In this document: one piece after another, positions 33,905 through 43,784 of the stretch
Position numbering within the stretch: the first letter of the stretch is position 1
Layout of the letters: every line of letters begins with the position of its first letter
Source of the DNA: an uncultured Paracoccaceae bacterium
GTDB taxonomy: Bacteria > Pseudomonadota > Alphaproteobacteria > Rhodobacterales > Rhodobacteraceae
Length of the DNA: 64,000 nucleotides
Direction: 5' to 3'
NCBI GenBank assembly: GCA_947501355.1
Contig: CANMVA010000001.1
Span: forward strand, 938,001-1,002,000
Notes under the pieces: model-generated
What the model was told of the DNA's origin: nothing
What the model saw: only the letters and a program-made list of their open reading frames with translations
Database searches by the model: none
Program-made: the position numbers and the translations under genes

Positions 33905-36192
33905 ACGCGGGCGGCCTCGGCCTCGCTGTCGGCCAGACGCCAAGCCTGATCGCGGCCTGCCTCATAGGGGCGGGGCCATGTTTCGAACCGGTCGCCAAGG
34001 GCGGTGGCCGCATGCAGTGTCCAATACGGATCGTTGAGATGCGGGCGGGCGAGGCAGACCAGATCGGCGCGGCCCGCCATCAGGATCGAATTGACGTGAT
34101 CGGCCTCATAGATATTGCCGACGGCCATGGTTTTGATCCCGGCCTCGTTGCGGATGCGGTCGGAGAAGGGGGTCTGGAACATGCGTCCGTAGACGGGCTT
34201 TGCGTCGGTCGAGGTTTGCCCGGCAGAGACGTCGATGATGTCCGCGCCTTCGGCTTCGAACATCTTAGCGATTTGCACGGCGTCTTCGGGGGTGATGCCG
34301 TCCTCGCCCGTCCAATCAGTGGCGGAGATGCGCACGGACATCGGCTTGTCCGCTGGCCATGCGGCGCGCATGGCGGTGAAGACCTCTAGCGGGTAGCGCA
34401 TCCGGTTTTCCAAGCTGCCGCCATAGGCGTCGTCGCGCGTATTTGAGAGCGGCGAGATGAAGGACGAGATCAGATAGCCGTGGGCAGCGTGCAGTTCGAT
34501 CATGTCGAAGCCGGCGCGGTCGGCCATTTGGGCGGCTTGTACGAATTGCTGGGTGACGGCCTCCATATCGGCGCGGTCCATGGCTTTGGGTGTCGCGTTC
34601 TCGTCGGCCCATGGGATCGCGGAGGCGGAGAGCAGGGGCCAGTTGCTGTCATTTAGCGGGCGGTCCATGCCGTCCCAGCCCAAACGGGTGGAGCCTTTGC
34701 GGCCCGCATGGCCGATCTGGCAGCAGGTCTTTGCCTCGGTCTCGGTGTGGATGAAGGTGTTCAGGCGGGACCATGCGGCTTCATGCTCGGCCGTGTAGAG
34801 GCCGGGACAGCCGGGGGTGATGCGCCCCTCTGCCGAGACGCAGGTCATTTCGGTGTAAACGAGGCCTGCGCCGCCCTTGGCCCGCTCGCCGTAATGGATG
34901 AGATGCCAATCGGTGGGGCAGCCATCGACGGCCTTATATTGCGCCATGGGCGACACGACGATGCGGTTTTTCAGGTGCATGTCGCGCAGTTTGAAAGGGG
35001 CAAACATCGGGGGACGGACGGGGCTGTTGGTGTCGGCACCCGATTGCGCCATGAACCATGCCTCTGCCGATTTGAGCCAGTCGGCATCGCGTTCGCGCAG
35101 GTTCTCGTGGCTGATCCGCTGGGAGCGCGTGAGCATCGAGTAGTTCAGCTGAACCGGGTCGAGATCGAGGTAGCGTTCGACGTCTTCGAACCACTCGACA
35201 GAGTTGCGGGCAGCCGATTGCAGGCGCAGCACCTCAAGACGGCGCTTGGCCTCATAGTTGGCGAAGGCGGTCTCTAGATCGGGTTCGGTCGTAATCTCGT
35301 CCGCCAAGGCGATGGCGCTTTCGAGGGCCAGTTTCGTGCCGGAGCCGATAGAGAAATGTGCGGTGGCGGAGGCGTCGCCCAGCAGGACGACGTTCTTGTG
35401 GCTCCACTTATTGCAGAGCACGCGAGGGAAGCGGATCCAGGCAGAGCCGCGGATGTGGTTGGCATTGGTCATCAGCTTGTGACCGCCAAGATGGTCTTTG
35501 AAAACCTCCTCGCAGATGGCGATGGTTTCCTGCTGGGTCATGTCACCAAAGCCGTAGGCGTCGAACGTGTCTTGGCTGCATTCCACGATGAAGGTCGCGG
35601 TGTCATCGTCGAATTGATAGGCATGCACCCAAAGCCAGCCCTTGTCGGTTTCCTCAAAGATGAAGGTGAAGGCGTCGTCGAATTTCTGGTGTGTGCCGAG
35701 CCAGACAAAGGGGCATTTGCGCAGGTCGATATCAGGCTCGAACGCGTCTGCGAATTCGGTGCGGGTCTTGGAGTTCAGACCGTCGCAGGCGACGACCAGA
35801 TCGTAGTCGTCCATATAGTCGGAGGCGGCGCCGACTTCGGTCTCGAAACGCAGATCGACGCCGAGTTCTTGAGCGCGTGCGTGAAGCAGCAGCAGTAGTT
35901 TCTTGCGCCCGATGCCGCAAAAGCCATGGCCTCCAGAGACGAGACGCTCGCCCTTATAGTGCAGGGCGATGTCGTCCCAGTAAGCGAAGTTGGCGCGAAT
36001 CTGTGCGGCGCTGACAGGGTCATTAGCGTGCAGATTGTCGAGCGTTTCATCCGACAGAACGACGCCCCAGCCGAATGTATCATCGGGTTTGTTGCGTTCG
36101 ATGACGACAACCTCGGCCTCCGGGTCGCGCAGTTTCATCGAGATGCCGAAATAAAGTCCCGCAGGACCGCCGCCAAGGCATGCAATACGCAT
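33901..36192 (-). CDS. bifunctional anthraniloyl-CoA monooxygenase/reductase
   Basis: A 763-aa fusion. Residues 1-385 are a PHBH-type flavin monooxygenase ([13 protein letters not shown] at 7-19, VVACDGLNS ~134, [14 protein letters not shown] ~272). Residues from ~393 are an old yellow enzyme-like NADH:flavin oxidoreductase ([61 protein letters not shown]). This architecture is that of 2-aminobenzoyl-CoA monooxygenase/reductase, which hydroxylates and reduces the ring of anthraniloyl-CoA. Automatic labels often say salicylyl-CoA 5-hydroxylase; the kynureninase and formamidase genes next door favour anthranilate. First gene of the minus-strand operon. Confidence 0.9.
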   Translation of the reverse strand: MRIACLGGGPAGLYFGISMKLRDPEAEVVVIERNKPDDTFGWGVVLSDETLDNLHANDPVSAAQIRANFAYWDDIALHYKGERLVSGGHGFCGIGRKKLLLLLHARAQELGVDLRFETEVGAASDYMDDYDLVVACDGLNSKTRTEFADAFEPDIDLRKCPFVWLGTHQKFDDAFTFIFEETDKGWLWVHAYQFDDDTATFIVECSQDTFDAYGFGDMTQQETIAICEEVFKDHLGGHKLMTNANHIRGSAWIRFPRVLCNKWSHKNVVLLGDASATAHFSIGSGTKLALESAIALADEITTEPDLETAFANYEAKRRLEVLRLQSAARNSVEWFEDVERYLDLDPVQLNYSMLTRSQRISHENLRERDADWLKSAEAWFMAQSGADTNSPVRPPMFAPFKLRDMHLKNRIVVSPMAQYKAVDGCPTDWHLIHYGERAKGGAGLVYTEMTCVSAEGRITPGCPGLYTAEHEAAWSRLNTFIHTETEAKTCCQIGHAGRKGSTRLGWDGMDRPLNDSNWPLLSASAIPWADENATPKAMDRADMEAVTQQFVQAAQMADRAGFDMIELHAAHGYLISSFISPLSNTRDDAYGGSLENRMRYPLEVFTAMRAAWPADKPMSVRISATDWTGEDGITPEDAVQIAKMFEAEGADIIDVSAGQTSTDAKPVYGRMFQTPFSDRIRNEAGIKTMAVGNIYEADHVNSILMAGRADLVCLARPHLNDPYWTLHAATALGDRFETWPRPYEAGRDQAWRLADSEAEAARV

Positions 36193-36249
36193 GGATTCGT
36201 CCTATAATTGATGAAACGATGAGGTCAGGCTAGGAAGGTTGCCGATAAA

Positions 36250-36278
36250 CTTCAAGTATAAATATTTTGAACTTGAAG
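36250..36278. promoter_or_regulatory. inverted repeat CTTCAAGT-N13-ACTTGAAG at divergent promoter
   Basis: Perfect 8-bp arms with an AT-rich 13-bp centre (ATAAATATTTTGA), located in the 142-bp region between the anthraniloyl-CoA and glutaryl-CoA/kynurenine operons, about 58 bp from each start. Position and symmetry suit a repressor such as the MarR protein of the operon controlling both directions. Confidence 0.55.
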
Positions 36279-36334
36279 GAAATGCGACCTCACGCTAGAA
36301 ATATGTAAGTATACCGCTGTCAGGAGTCCGCCTT

Positions 36335-37570
36335 ATGAACGCCCCCGCGAAAATCCCGTCTTTGTCTGGTCCGGAGCAGGCCCGCGCAAAACCTGCTGAT
36401 CTGGTCTGGGACGATCCGTTCCTGCTGGAGCAACAGCTGACCGAAGAAGAGCGGATGATCCGCGATGCCGCCCACGCCTATTGTCAGGACAAGCTAGGCG
36501 CGCGCGTGATGATGGCCAACCGGACGGAGACATTTGACCGCGAGATCATGTCGGAGATGGGGGAACTGGGTCTGCTGGGTGCAACGATCCCCGAAGAATA
36601 TGGCGGCGTGGGCGCGAATTATGTCTCCTACGGCCTGGTCGCGCGCGAGGTTGAGCGGATCGACAGCGGGTATCGCTCGGCCATGTCGGTGCAGTCGTCC
36701 TTGGTGATGCACCCGATTTACGCCTACGGGACCGATGCGCAGCGCGAAAAGTATCTACCGAAGCTGGCCACCGGCGAAATGGTCGGTTGCTTTGGTCTGA
36801 CCGAACCGGATGCCGGATCGGACCCCGCGTCGATGCTGACCCGCGCCAAGCAGGTCGATAGCGGCTATTCGCTGTCGGGGGCGAAGAACTGGATCACCAA
36901 CTCCCCCATCGCGGATGTATTCATCGTCTGGGCGAAATCCGATGCGCATGACGGCAAGATCAAAGGATTCATCCTGGAGAAGGGGATGAAGGGTCTGAAC
37001 GCGCCCAAGATCGAAGGCAAGTTCAGCCTGCGAGCGTCGATCACCGGCATGATCCAGATGGATGAGGTGTTCGTGCCTGAGGAAAACCTGCTGCCCCATG
37101 TGAGCGGGCTTGCGGGGCCTTTCGGGTGCCTGAACAGGGCGCGCTATGGCATCTCATGGGGCGCAATGGGGGCTGCGGAGGCGTGTTTTCACGCCGCGCG
37201 CAGCTACACGATGGATCGCAAGCAGTTTGGCAAGCCTTTGGCGGCGACGCAGCTTATTCAAAAGAAGCTGGCCGATATGCAGACAGAGATCGGCTTGGGC
37301 CTTCAGGGCGCGTTACAGCTAGGCCGGATGTTTGATGCACATACCGCGCCCGCGGAATTGATCAGCCTGATGAAGCGCAACAATTGCGGCAAGGCGTTGG
37401 CCATCGCCCGCGAGGCGCGCGACATGCATGGTGGCAACGGGGTCTCGGACGAATATGGCGTAATCCGCCATGTGATGAACCTTGAAGCGGTCAACACCTA
37501 TGAGGGCACCCACGACGTGCACGCGCTTATCCTGGGGCGCGGGATCACAGGGATGCAGGCGTTTCAATAA
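36335..37570 (+). CDS. gcdH: glutaryl-CoA dehydrogenase
   Basis: A 411-aa acyl-CoA dehydrogenase that oxidises and decarboxylates glutaryl-CoA to crotonyl-CoA. Seen are [44 protein letters not shown] (substrate and GcdH-specific region), [54 protein letters not shown] and the catalytic Glu in [20 protein letters not shown]. Family-specific sequence is convincing. It heads the plus-strand operon with kynurenine genes, so glutaryl-CoA is probably an intermediate of the ring-cleaved anthranilate carbon, though lysine breakdown also yields it. Confidence 0.92.
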   Translation: MNAPAKIPSLSGPEQARAKPADLVWDDPFLLEQQLTEEERMIRDAAHAYCQDKLGARVMMANRTETFDREIMSEMGELGLLGATIPEEYGGVGANYVSYGLVAREVERIDSGYRSAMSVQSSLVMHPIYAYGTDAQREKYLPKLATGEMVGCFGLTEPDAGSDPASMLTRAKQVDSGYSLSGAKNWITNSPIADVFIVWAKSDAHDGKIKGFILEKGMKGLNAPKIEGKFSLRASITGMIQMDEVFVPEENLLPHVSGLAGPFGCLNRARYGISWGAMGAAEACFHAARSYTMDRKQFGKPLAATQLIQKKLADMQTEIGLGLQGALQLGRMFDAHTAPAELISLMKRNNCGKALAIAREARDMHGGNGVSDEYGVIRHVMNLEAVNTYEGTHDVHALILGRGITGMQAFQ

Positions 37571-39523
37571 GTGACGGTCTCGGTTCACACGGACGGACCG
37601 GTTGCTTTTGTCGAAATTGACAACCCGCCGGTAAACGCGGCGAGCTTTGCCGTGCGCGCGGGCTTGATGGAGGCTTTGGCCCAGACCGAAGCGGATGCCG
37701 CCGTGCGGGCCGTTGTTCTGCTTTGCGCGGGGCGGACCTTTGTGGCGGGTGCGGATGTGCGCGAGTTTGGCAAACCGCCTGCCGCGCCGCTTTTGCCTGA
37801 TGTGGTGCTGGCCCTTGAAGGCGCGCGCAAGCCGTGGATCGCGGCTTTGCATGGCACCGCGCTGGGCGGCGGATTGGAGATCGCGTTGGGCTGCGCTTAC
37901 CGTGTCGCAGTGCCGGAGGCCAAGATGGGATTGCCAGAGGTCACGCTGGGGCTTTTGCCGGGAGCGGGCGGCACGGTTCGCTTGCCGCGTTTGGTCGGGC
38001 CGGTGGCAGCGCTCAACATCATGGCGAGCGGGAAACCGGTGGGCGCGGCGCGGGCGTTAGAGCTTGGGCTGATCGACGCGGTGCTGGAGGGCGACTTGCG
38101 CGCGGCGGCGCGGGCGTTTGCCTTGGACATTGCGGAAGCGGACAAGCCGGTGCTATTGAATGCGCGGGATGTGCCGGCGTTTGATGCGGAGGTGCTGCAT
38201 CAGCGGATTGCGGCGATACGGGCGAAGGCGCGAGGGCAAAATAGCCCTGAGGCGGTGTGCGAAGCGGTTGTGAACGCAACACGGATGGGCGCGGAGGAAG
38301 CGCTGGCGGCGGAGCGCGCACTCTTTTTGCGGCTGAAGGACGACCCGCAGTCGCGTGCTTTGCGGCATATCTTTTTTGCGGAACGGAGTGTCGGGAAGTC
38401 TTTAGCCGCAGGTGAGGCTCTGCCTTCCGAGCATATCGGCGTCGTCGGCGGCGGCACCATGGGGGCAGGGATCGCGGCGGCAGCGCTTTTGGCCGGATTT
38501 TGTGTGACGATGATCGAGCGCAACGCCGAAGCGGTTGCTGCGGGCCACGCGCGGGTGGTCGAGGTTCTGGGCGGCGGCCTGAAGCGCGGGGTTCTGACGG
38601 AGGACGCACACGCGCGTTGTCTGGAGGCGTTTTCGGGCAGCGATGAGTATGGCGCTTTGGCAAGTGCCGATCTGGTGATTGAAGCGGTGTTTGAGTACAT
38701 GGACGTGAAGCATGCGGTCTTCAAAGCGCTGGACGCGGTGGTCAAACCGGAGGCCGTCCTAGCAACGAACACGTCCTATCTGGATGTCGGTATGATTGCG
38801 AAAGCGGTGCGCAAGCCCTCGCGCGTCATCGGTCTGCACTTCTTCTCGCCTGCGCATATCATGAAGCTGCTGGAGCTTGTGATCCCGCCCGGTGCCGACC
38901 CAGACGCGGTGGCGACAGGGGCGGCTTTGGGCAAGCGGCTGGGCAAGGTCACGGTGCCGTCCGGCGTGTGCGATGGGTTTATAGGTAATCGGATCATGTC
39001 GGCCTATCGGCGGGCCTGTGAATACATGATCGAGGACGGGGCGCTGCCCGCCGAGGTCGACCAAGCCATGCGCGGCTTTGGCTTTCCGATGGGTATTTTC
39101 GAGATGCAGGACCTTGCGGGGCTCGACATCTCCTGGGCGATGCGCAAGCGGCAGGCCGCGACCCGCGATCCCGCGCAGCGCTATGTCGACATTGCCGATC
39201 AGCTTTGTGAGCAAGGGCGCTTTGGGCGCAAGACCGGGCGGGGCTGGTATCTGTATGATGGTAAAACCGCACAGGTGGACCCGGAGGTGACCGCGCTGAT
39301 CGAGGCGACCTCGGCGCGCAAGGGGATCACGCGGGTCTCAATGAGCGGGGACGCGATCATGGGGCGTATTCTGGACGTGATGCAGGCCGAAGGGCGGGCG
39401 ATTTTGGCCGAAGGGATCGCCGCGCGGGCGGAGGATATCGACGTGGTGATGGTCAATGGCTACGGCTTTCCGCGCTGGCGGGGTGGGCCGATGTTCATGG
39501 CCTCGGAGGGAGCAGAGATATGA
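37571..39523 (+). CDS. bifunctional enoyl-CoA hydratase/3-hydroxyacyl-CoA dehydrogenase, FadB-like
   Basis: A 650-aa protein starting at GTG directly after the gcdH stop. The N-terminal crotonase (1-~280) has both Glu ([14 protein letters not shown] and [20 protein letters not shown]). The C-terminal part (~285-650) is 3-hydroxyacyl-CoA dehydrogenase with [54 protein letters not shown] and [10 protein letters not shown]. It can turn crotonyl-CoA from GcdH into acetoacetyl-CoA. Contrast with the minus-strand crotonase, which lacks these Glu. Confidence 0.92.
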   Translation: MTVSVHTDGPVAFVEIDNPPVNAASFAVRAGLMEALAQTEADAAVRAVVLLCAGRTFVAGADVREFGKPPAAPLLPDVVLALEGARKPWIAALHGTALGGGLEIALGCAYRVAVPEAKMGLPEVTLGLLPGAGGTVRLPRLVGPVAALNIMASGKPVGAARALELGLIDAVLEGDLRAAARAFALDIAEADKPVLLNARDVPAFDAEVLHQRIAAIRAKARGQNSPEAVCEAVVNATRMGAEEALAAERALFLRLKDDPQSRALRHIFFAERSVGKSLAAGEALPSEHIGVVGGGTMGAGIAAAALLAGFCVTMIERNAEAVAAGHARVVEVLGGGLKRGVLTEDAHARCLEAFSGSDEYGALASADLVIEAVFEYMDVKHAVFKALDAVVKPEAVLATNTSYLDVGMIAKAVRKPSRVIGLHFFSPAHIMKLLELVIPPGADPDAVATGAALGKRLGKVTVPSGVCDGFIGNRIMSAYRRACEYMIEDGALPAEVDQAMRGFGFPMGIFEMQDLAGLDISWAMRKRQAATRDPAQRYVDIADQLCEQGRFGRKTGRGWYLYDGKTAQVDPEVTALIEATSARKGITRVSMSGDAIMGRILDVMQAEGRAILAEGIAARAEDIDVVMVNGYGFPRWRGGPMFMASEGAEI

Positions 39524-40338
39524 CCGGGAAACCCAAGCGCGACTGGGACGATGCGTATGCGAACATGGCGCATATTCTGGGATCGGAGGCGCTTCCGGCG
39601 CAGTGGGCTGCGGATGCTGCAGCCTATCGGGCAAGCGGCGTGCAGATCGACGAGGATATTGCTTACGGCGATCACGCGCGGGAGCGGTTGGATCTGGTGC
39701 ATCCGGATGGGGACGCCAAAGGTTTGATAGTGTTTGTTCATGGGGGCTATTGGGTGCGGCTCGACAAGTCCTATTGGACGCATTTCGCAGAAGGGCTGCG
39801 GGCGTCCGGTTGGGCCGTTGCGATGGTGCAATATACGTTGGCTCCAGAAGCGCGGATCGGGCAGATCACGCAGCAGGTTGGCGCGGCGATTGCCAAAGCC
39901 GCGGAGCTGGTTGAGGGGCCTATCCGGTTGGCAGGGCATTCAGCGGGTGGGCATCTGGTGTCGCGGATGGTGTGTGCGGATAGCCCCTTGCCAGAGATGG
40001 TAATGGCGCGCGTGGTGCGCACGGTGTCGATCAGCGGCTTGCATGACCTGCGGCCCTTGATGTGGACCGAGATGAACAAGGAATTGCGTCTTGATGAGAC
40101 CGAAGCGGTGGCCGAAAGCGCGGCCTTGCAACGCCCTCATCCCGACGCGGACATCACCGCCTGGGTCGGTGGCGGGGAGCGACCGGAGTTCATCCGACAG
40201 GCGCGGCTTTTAGCGATGATGTGGGAGGGTCTGGCCGTGACGGTCGACTGTGTCGTCGACGGGGATCACGATCATTTCTCGGTTCTGGATGGGCTGCGCG
40301 AGGCGCAAGGGGCGCTGACGCAGGCGATCCTCGCGTAG
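39520..40338 (+). CDS. alpha/beta hydrolase, probable kynurenine formamidase
   Basis: A 272-aa alpha/beta hydrolase. HGGYWVRLDKSYW (oxyanion hole, ~90), nucleophile Ser in AGHSAGGHLVSRM (~146) and late His in DHDHFSVLDGL (~250) define the triad. This is the animal/AFMID-like formamidase type, not the metal-dependent KynB. It hydrolyses N-formylkynurenine to kynurenine and formate. The gene sits directly before tryptophan 2,3-dioxygenase and kynureninase, which supports the assignment. ATGA overlap with the FadB-like gene. Confidence 0.85.
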   Translation: MTGKPKRDWDDAYANMAHILGSEALPAQWAADAAAYRASGVQIDEDIAYGDHARERLDLVHPDGDAKGLIVFVHGGYWVRLDKSYWTHFAEGLRASGWAVAMVQYTLAPEARIGQITQQVGAAIAKAAELVEGPIRLAGHSAGGHLVSRMVCADSPLPEMVMARVVRTVSISGLHDLRPLMWTEMNKELRLDETEAVAESAALQRPHPDADITAWVGGGERPEFIRQARLLAMMWEGLAVTVDCVVDGDHDHFSVLDGLREAQGALTQAILA

Positions 40339-40418
40339 AACGGGATGTCGCGGATCGGAAATGATAGGAGCCAATTTGATGCTTGGAACCACGATCTCAA
40401 CGCAACAAGAGGTGCTTT

Positions 40419-41249
40419 ATGAGCGGGTATGATCCAGCCGATGACGGCGCGAAGATGTCTTTCGCCAAGGACATGTCCTATGGCGATTACCTGTCGCTTG
40501 ATCCGATCCTTGGGGCGCAGAACCTGCAATCGGACGCCCATGACGAAATGCTGTTCATCATTCAGCACCAGACTTCTGAACTGTGGATGCGCCTTGCGCT
40601 GCATGAACTGACAACGGCGAGGGAGGCACTAGCGCAGGGCGCGTTTCCCACGACGTTCAAGATGCTTGCGCGCGTTGCGCGGATTTTCGAGCAGCTGAAC
40701 AGCGCATGGGATGTTTTACGAACGATGACGCCCAGTGAATACACGCAGTTTCGTGATGATCTGGGGGCGTCTTCTGGGTTTCAGTCGCATCAGTATCGGT
40801 TGATCGAGTTCGTGTTGGGCAACCGCAACCGGGCGATGATGAAAGTGCATGAACATCGGCCTGAACTGCATCATATGCTAGGACAAGAACTGGAGACCAA
40901 GTCGCTTTATCACGTGGCAATGGACACGTTGGCGGTAGAGCTGGACGTGACGTTTGCGCCGCACATCTACCGTCTGGATCAGCCGCATAAGGCGAGTGCT
41001 GAAGTGATGGACGCCTGGACCGTGATCTACCGCGATCCGGGCGCGCATTGGGCGCTTTACGAGTTGGCCGAAAAGCTGGTCGATCTTGAGGATTACTTCC
41101 GCCGGTGGCGCTTTAACCACGTTACAACCGTCGAGCGGATTATCGGGTTCAAGCGCGGCACGGGTGGCACATCGGGCGTCAAATACTTGCGCAAGATGCT
41201 GGAAGTGGAGCTTTTCCCGGAACTTTGGAACATGCGAGGACAGCTATGA
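40419..41249 (+). CDS. kynA: tryptophan 2,3-dioxygenase
   Basis: A 276-aa heme dioxygenase that opens the indole ring of L-tryptophan to N-formylkynurenine. Seen are YGDYLSLDPILGAQNLQSDAHDEMLFIIQHQTSELWMRLALHE, FQSHQYRLIEFVLGNRN and the heme histidine region WRFNHVTTVERIIGFKRGTGGTSGVKYL. I chose the ATG preceded by AAGAGGT because it gives the normal N-terminus; an upstream in-frame ATG has no site. It overlaps kynU by 4 bp and is separated from the formamidase gene by 80 bp. Confidence 0.95.
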   Translation: MSGYDPADDGAKMSFAKDMSYGDYLSLDPILGAQNLQSDAHDEMLFIIQHQTSELWMRLALHELTTAREALAQGAFPTTFKMLARVARIFEQLNSAWDVLRTMTPSEYTQFRDDLGASSGFQSHQYRLIEFVLGNRNRAMMKVHEHRPELHHMLGQELETKSLYHVAMDTLAVELDVTFAPHIYRLDQPHKASAEVMDAWTVIYRDPGAHWALYELAEKLVDLEDYFRRWRFNHVTTVERIIGFKRGTGGTSGVKYLRKMLEVELFPELWNMRGQL

Positions 41250-42448
41250 AAGATGCGATGACGTCATTGCCGATGAAAGAGCAGTTCGTGTTGCTGGAAG
41301 GGGTGATCTATTTAGATGGCAACTCCCTTGGGCCGTTGCCAAAATCGGTCGCACCGCGTGTGGCCGAGATGATGACGGGGGAGTGGGGGCAGCATCTGAT
41401 CCGGGGTTGGAATGTCGATGACTGGATGGGCCAGCCGATGCGGGTGGGCAATCAGGTCGCCCGTCTGATCGGTGCGCCCGAAGGGTCGGTCGTGATGGGC
41501 GATACGCTGTCCCTGAAAGTCTATCAGGCGCTTTCGGCGGCGGTGCAAATGCGCCCGGATCGCAACGTGATCTTGTCGGATAGCGGGAATTTTCCGTCTG
41601 ATCTGTATATGGCGCAAGGGCTGATTGCGCAGCTGGATCAAGGGCTTGAGTTGCGGATCGTGGCACCGGAAGAAGTCATGGATGCGCTGACCGACGAGGT
41701 TGCCGTCGCGATGATCACGCAGGTTGATTACCGCACGGGGCGGATGCATGACATGGCCGCCATGACGGCGAAAGCGCAGGACGCGGGCGCTGTGATGCTG
41801 TGGGATCTGGCGCATAGCGCGGGCGCGGTGCCGGTCGATCTGGCGGCGAGCGGGTGCGAGTTTGCAGTGGGCTGCACGTATAAATACCTCAATGGCGGTC
41901 CGGGTGCGCCGGCGTTCATCTATGTGCGCCCCGATCTGGTTGAAAAGATCACACCGGCGTTGTCGGGATGGCTGGGCCATGCCGCACCTTTCGCTTTCGA
42001 ACAGGAATATCGCCCCGCCAAAGACGTCGAGCGGATGCGTGTGGGCACGCCGCCTGTGGTGCAGATGACCGCGCTGGAGGAGGCGCTGCGCCTGTGGGAC
42101 GGCCTCGATATGGCCGATGTGCGTGCAGCGAGCGTGGCGCTTTGTGAGACGTTTATCGCCGCCGTTGAGGCGCGCTGTCCTGAGCTGGTGCTGGCCAGCC
42201 CGCGAGAGGCCGCATTGCGCGGCAGTCAGGTGTCGTTTCATTTCGAGCATGGGTATGCAGCGATGCAGGCGCTGATCTCCAAAGGGGTGATCGGGGATTT
42301 CCGTGCGCCTGACATCATGCGTTTCGGGTTCACGCCGCTTTATATTGACGAGGCCGATGTGCTGGCCGCGGTCGACATTCTGGAGGATGTGCTGAGCAAC
42401 CGGCTTTGGGATCAGGACCAGTTCAAGACGACGAGCCGGGTCACCTGA
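41246..42448 (+). CDS. kynU: kynureninase
   Basis: A 400-aa PLP enzyme that cleaves kynurenine to anthranilate and alanine. VIYLDGNSLGPLPKSV (~24), ITQVDYRTGRMHDM, WDLAHSAGAVPVDL and the PLP lysine in GCTYKYLNGGPGAPAF (~217) are intact. The start overlaps the dioxygenase stop (ATGA) and follows GAGGA. Anthranilate produced here is the presumed substrate of the CoA ligase on the opposite strand. It converges with the AI-2E permease gene. Confidence 0.95.
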   Translation: MKDAMTSLPMKEQFVLLEGVIYLDGNSLGPLPKSVAPRVAEMMTGEWGQHLIRGWNVDDWMGQPMRVGNQVARLIGAPEGSVVMGDTLSLKVYQALSAAVQMRPDRNVILSDSGNFPSDLYMAQGLIAQLDQGLELRIVAPEEVMDALTDEVAVAMITQVDYRTGRMHDMAAMTAKAQDAGAVMLWDLAHSAGAVPVDLAASGCEFAVGCTYKYLNGGPGAPAFIYVRPDLVEKITPALSGWLGHAAPFAFEQEYRPAKDVERMRVGTPPVVQMTALEEALRLWDGLDMADVRAASVALCETFIAAVEARCPELVLASPREAALRGSQVSFHFEHGYAAMQALISKGVIGDFRAPDIMRFGFTPLYIDEADVLAAVDILEDVLSNRLWDQDQFKTTSRVT

Positions 42449-42461
42449 GCGACCGCAGGTC

Positions 42462-43550
42462 TCAAGCCGCTTTGCGCCCGTCTTCGGCCACTCCAAGAAA
42501 GTTTCCGATCGCATAAAGGGACGGGAAATTCTCGCATACGACTTTGAAGACCAGCAAAACCGGCACGGCGACCAGCGCGCCTGCGATGCCCCAGATCCAG
42601 GCCCATAGAACGATGGTCAGGAACACGGCAACGATGTTGAGCTCCATCCGTTTTCCGACGAGGTAGGGCGTCACGAATTGCGCCTCGGTCGAGGTCAGGA
42701 TCTGGTAGAGGAGCGGGGCCAGCAGCGCGTAGGACAGCGTGTCAAAATAGACGACCGCATGAACGCCGACCAGGATCGTGCCGACGATGCCGCCAAGGAT
42801 CGGCACGTAATTCAGCAAGAACGCCGCAATACCCCAGATGTAAGCGTATTCGAGGCCAATCAGATAAAGCACGCAGGCCACGACAACGCCTAGACCCGCA
42901 TTGATCAGCGTGATCGTCAGCAGGTAGCGAGAAACCCGCCGCTCGATATCATAGACGGTGCTGAGCGCGCGTTTCTTCTCACTCATCTTTTGAAAGGTCT
43001 GCACCAGTTTGGTGTAGAAAAGATCCCCCGAGGACAGCAGGAAAAGCGCAAGGATCATCGCCACACCAATGGATGTAATGGTGCTTGCTGCAACCGTCAG
43101 GACCGAGTTCAAAAGGGGAGCCTGCTGAACGACAACGGCTTCGGAGCCTTCGTCGGCCGCTGCGGCCATTTCCTCGACCTGTTTGGATGCGTCTTTGACG
43201 GACTCGATGGCGTCGGAGACATTGGTCAGTTTGTAGCGCAGTTCTTGCAGGATGCCGGGGATGTCCTGCGACCAAGCCCGCGCGGTTCCGCCGGCGAAGA
43301 AAATCACCGCAGCGACGGCCCCTGCTGTGACTGTGATCAGAAGGACAGCGCCAACCGAGGCTGGCAAGCCCAGTCTTTGTAGGCTGCGATTGATCGGGCT
43401 CAATGTCAGGGCGATCAGAAAGCCCAGGATGATGGGCAGGACCAGATCTTTTGCCAGATAGGCCGTGGCCAAAAGCAGGATCGTAATCAGCACAGCAACA
43501 CCGCGGCGCAGGGCGCGGATATCCTCTGGCAGGCTGGTCCGTCGTATCAT
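42462..43550 (-). CDS. AI-2E family (UPF0118) membrane transporter
   Basis: A 362-aa membrane protein of the AI-2E/PerM family: hydrophobic N-terminal pair (AVLITILLLATAYLAKDLVLPIILGFLIALTLSPI), a soluble segment (~100-150) and the C-terminal family core YIWGIAAFLLNYVPILGGIVGTILVG...TPYLVGKRMELNIVAVFLTIVLWAWIWG. Substrates of family members vary (autoinducer, Na+/H+, unknown) and cannot be assigned. A 24-aa membrane peptide is encoded 28 bp upstream on the same strand. Confidence 0.88.
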   Translation of the reverse strand: MIRRTSLPEDIRALRRGVAVLITILLLATAYLAKDLVLPIILGFLIALTLSPINRSLQRLGLPASVGAVLLITVTAGAVAAVIFFAGGTARAWSQDIPGILQELRYKLTNVSDAIESVKDASKQVEEMAAAADEGSEAVVVQQAPLLNSVLTVAASTITSIGVAMILALFLLSSGDLFYTKLVQTFQKMSEKKRALSTVYDIERRVSRYLLTITLINAGLGVVVACVLYLIGLEYAYIWGIAAFLLNYVPILGGIVGTILVGVHAVVYFDTLSYALLAPLLYQILTSTEAQFVTPYLVGKRMELNIVAVFLTIVLWAWIWGIAGALVAVPVLLVFKVVCENFPSLYAIGNFLGVAEDGRKAA

Positions 43551-43578
43551 GTTGTCCCCTTTGCGCGCGCGGGTGGCG

Positions 43579-43653
43579 TTAGCGCAGGCCGAGGAAGGAC
43601 AGGATCAGAAGAACGACCACGACAAGGCCGACAAGATAGATGATGCGGTTCAT
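43579..43653 (-). CDS. 24-aa single-pass membrane peptide
   Basis: A complete small gene of 24 codons. The product begins MNRIIYLVGL, continues with an unbroken hydrophobic run of Val/Leu/Ile and ends SFLGLR, so it is one transmembrane helix with a short basic N-terminus. A perfect AAGGAGGT Shine-Dalgarno lies 5 bases before ATG, which strongly supports translation. It is followed 28 bp later by the AI-2E permease gene, suggesting cotranscription. Function unknown; a regulator or subunit of the permease is possible. Confidence 0.75.
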   Translation of the reverse strand: MNRIIYLVGLVVVVLLILSFLGLR

Positions 43654-43658
43654 GAGAA

Positions 43659-43666
43659 ACCTCCTT
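43659..43666 (-). promoter_or_regulatory. consensus ribosome-binding site AAGGAGGT of the 24-aa peptide
   Basis: An exact match to the anti-16S consensus with 5-nt spacing to the ATG. It is the main evidence that this very short reading frame is translated. Confidence 0.8.
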
Positions 43667-43761
43667 GAATCACAGAAACAGCGGGGCCTATCGAATGATA
43701 CGGACCGTGCTTCACCGTCAAGGAACGCGTCAAATGACATATCGGTTCCATCTGACGCGGT

Positions 43762-43781
43762 GTGATGGGCCGGCTCATCAC
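43762..43781. other. 20-bp near-palindrome after guaD
   Basis: GTGATGGGCCGGCTCATCAC is a near-perfect dyad located immediately after the guanine deaminase stop. On the minus strand it could fold as a hairpin but no T-run follows, so a Rho-independent terminator is doubtful. Confidence 0.3.
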
Positions 43782-43784
43782 GGC

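Noticed and set aside
33901-36192. Salicylyl-CoA 5-hydroxylase
   Set aside because: That activity does not need the OYE-like second half, and the neighbourhood supplies anthranilate; the fused anthraniloyl-CoA enzyme is a better fit.
43727-43760. CGCGTCA/TGACGCG inverted repeat downstream of guaD
   Set aside because: Arms are short with a 20-bp gap and lie at the 3' side of both neighbouring transcripts; no clear role.
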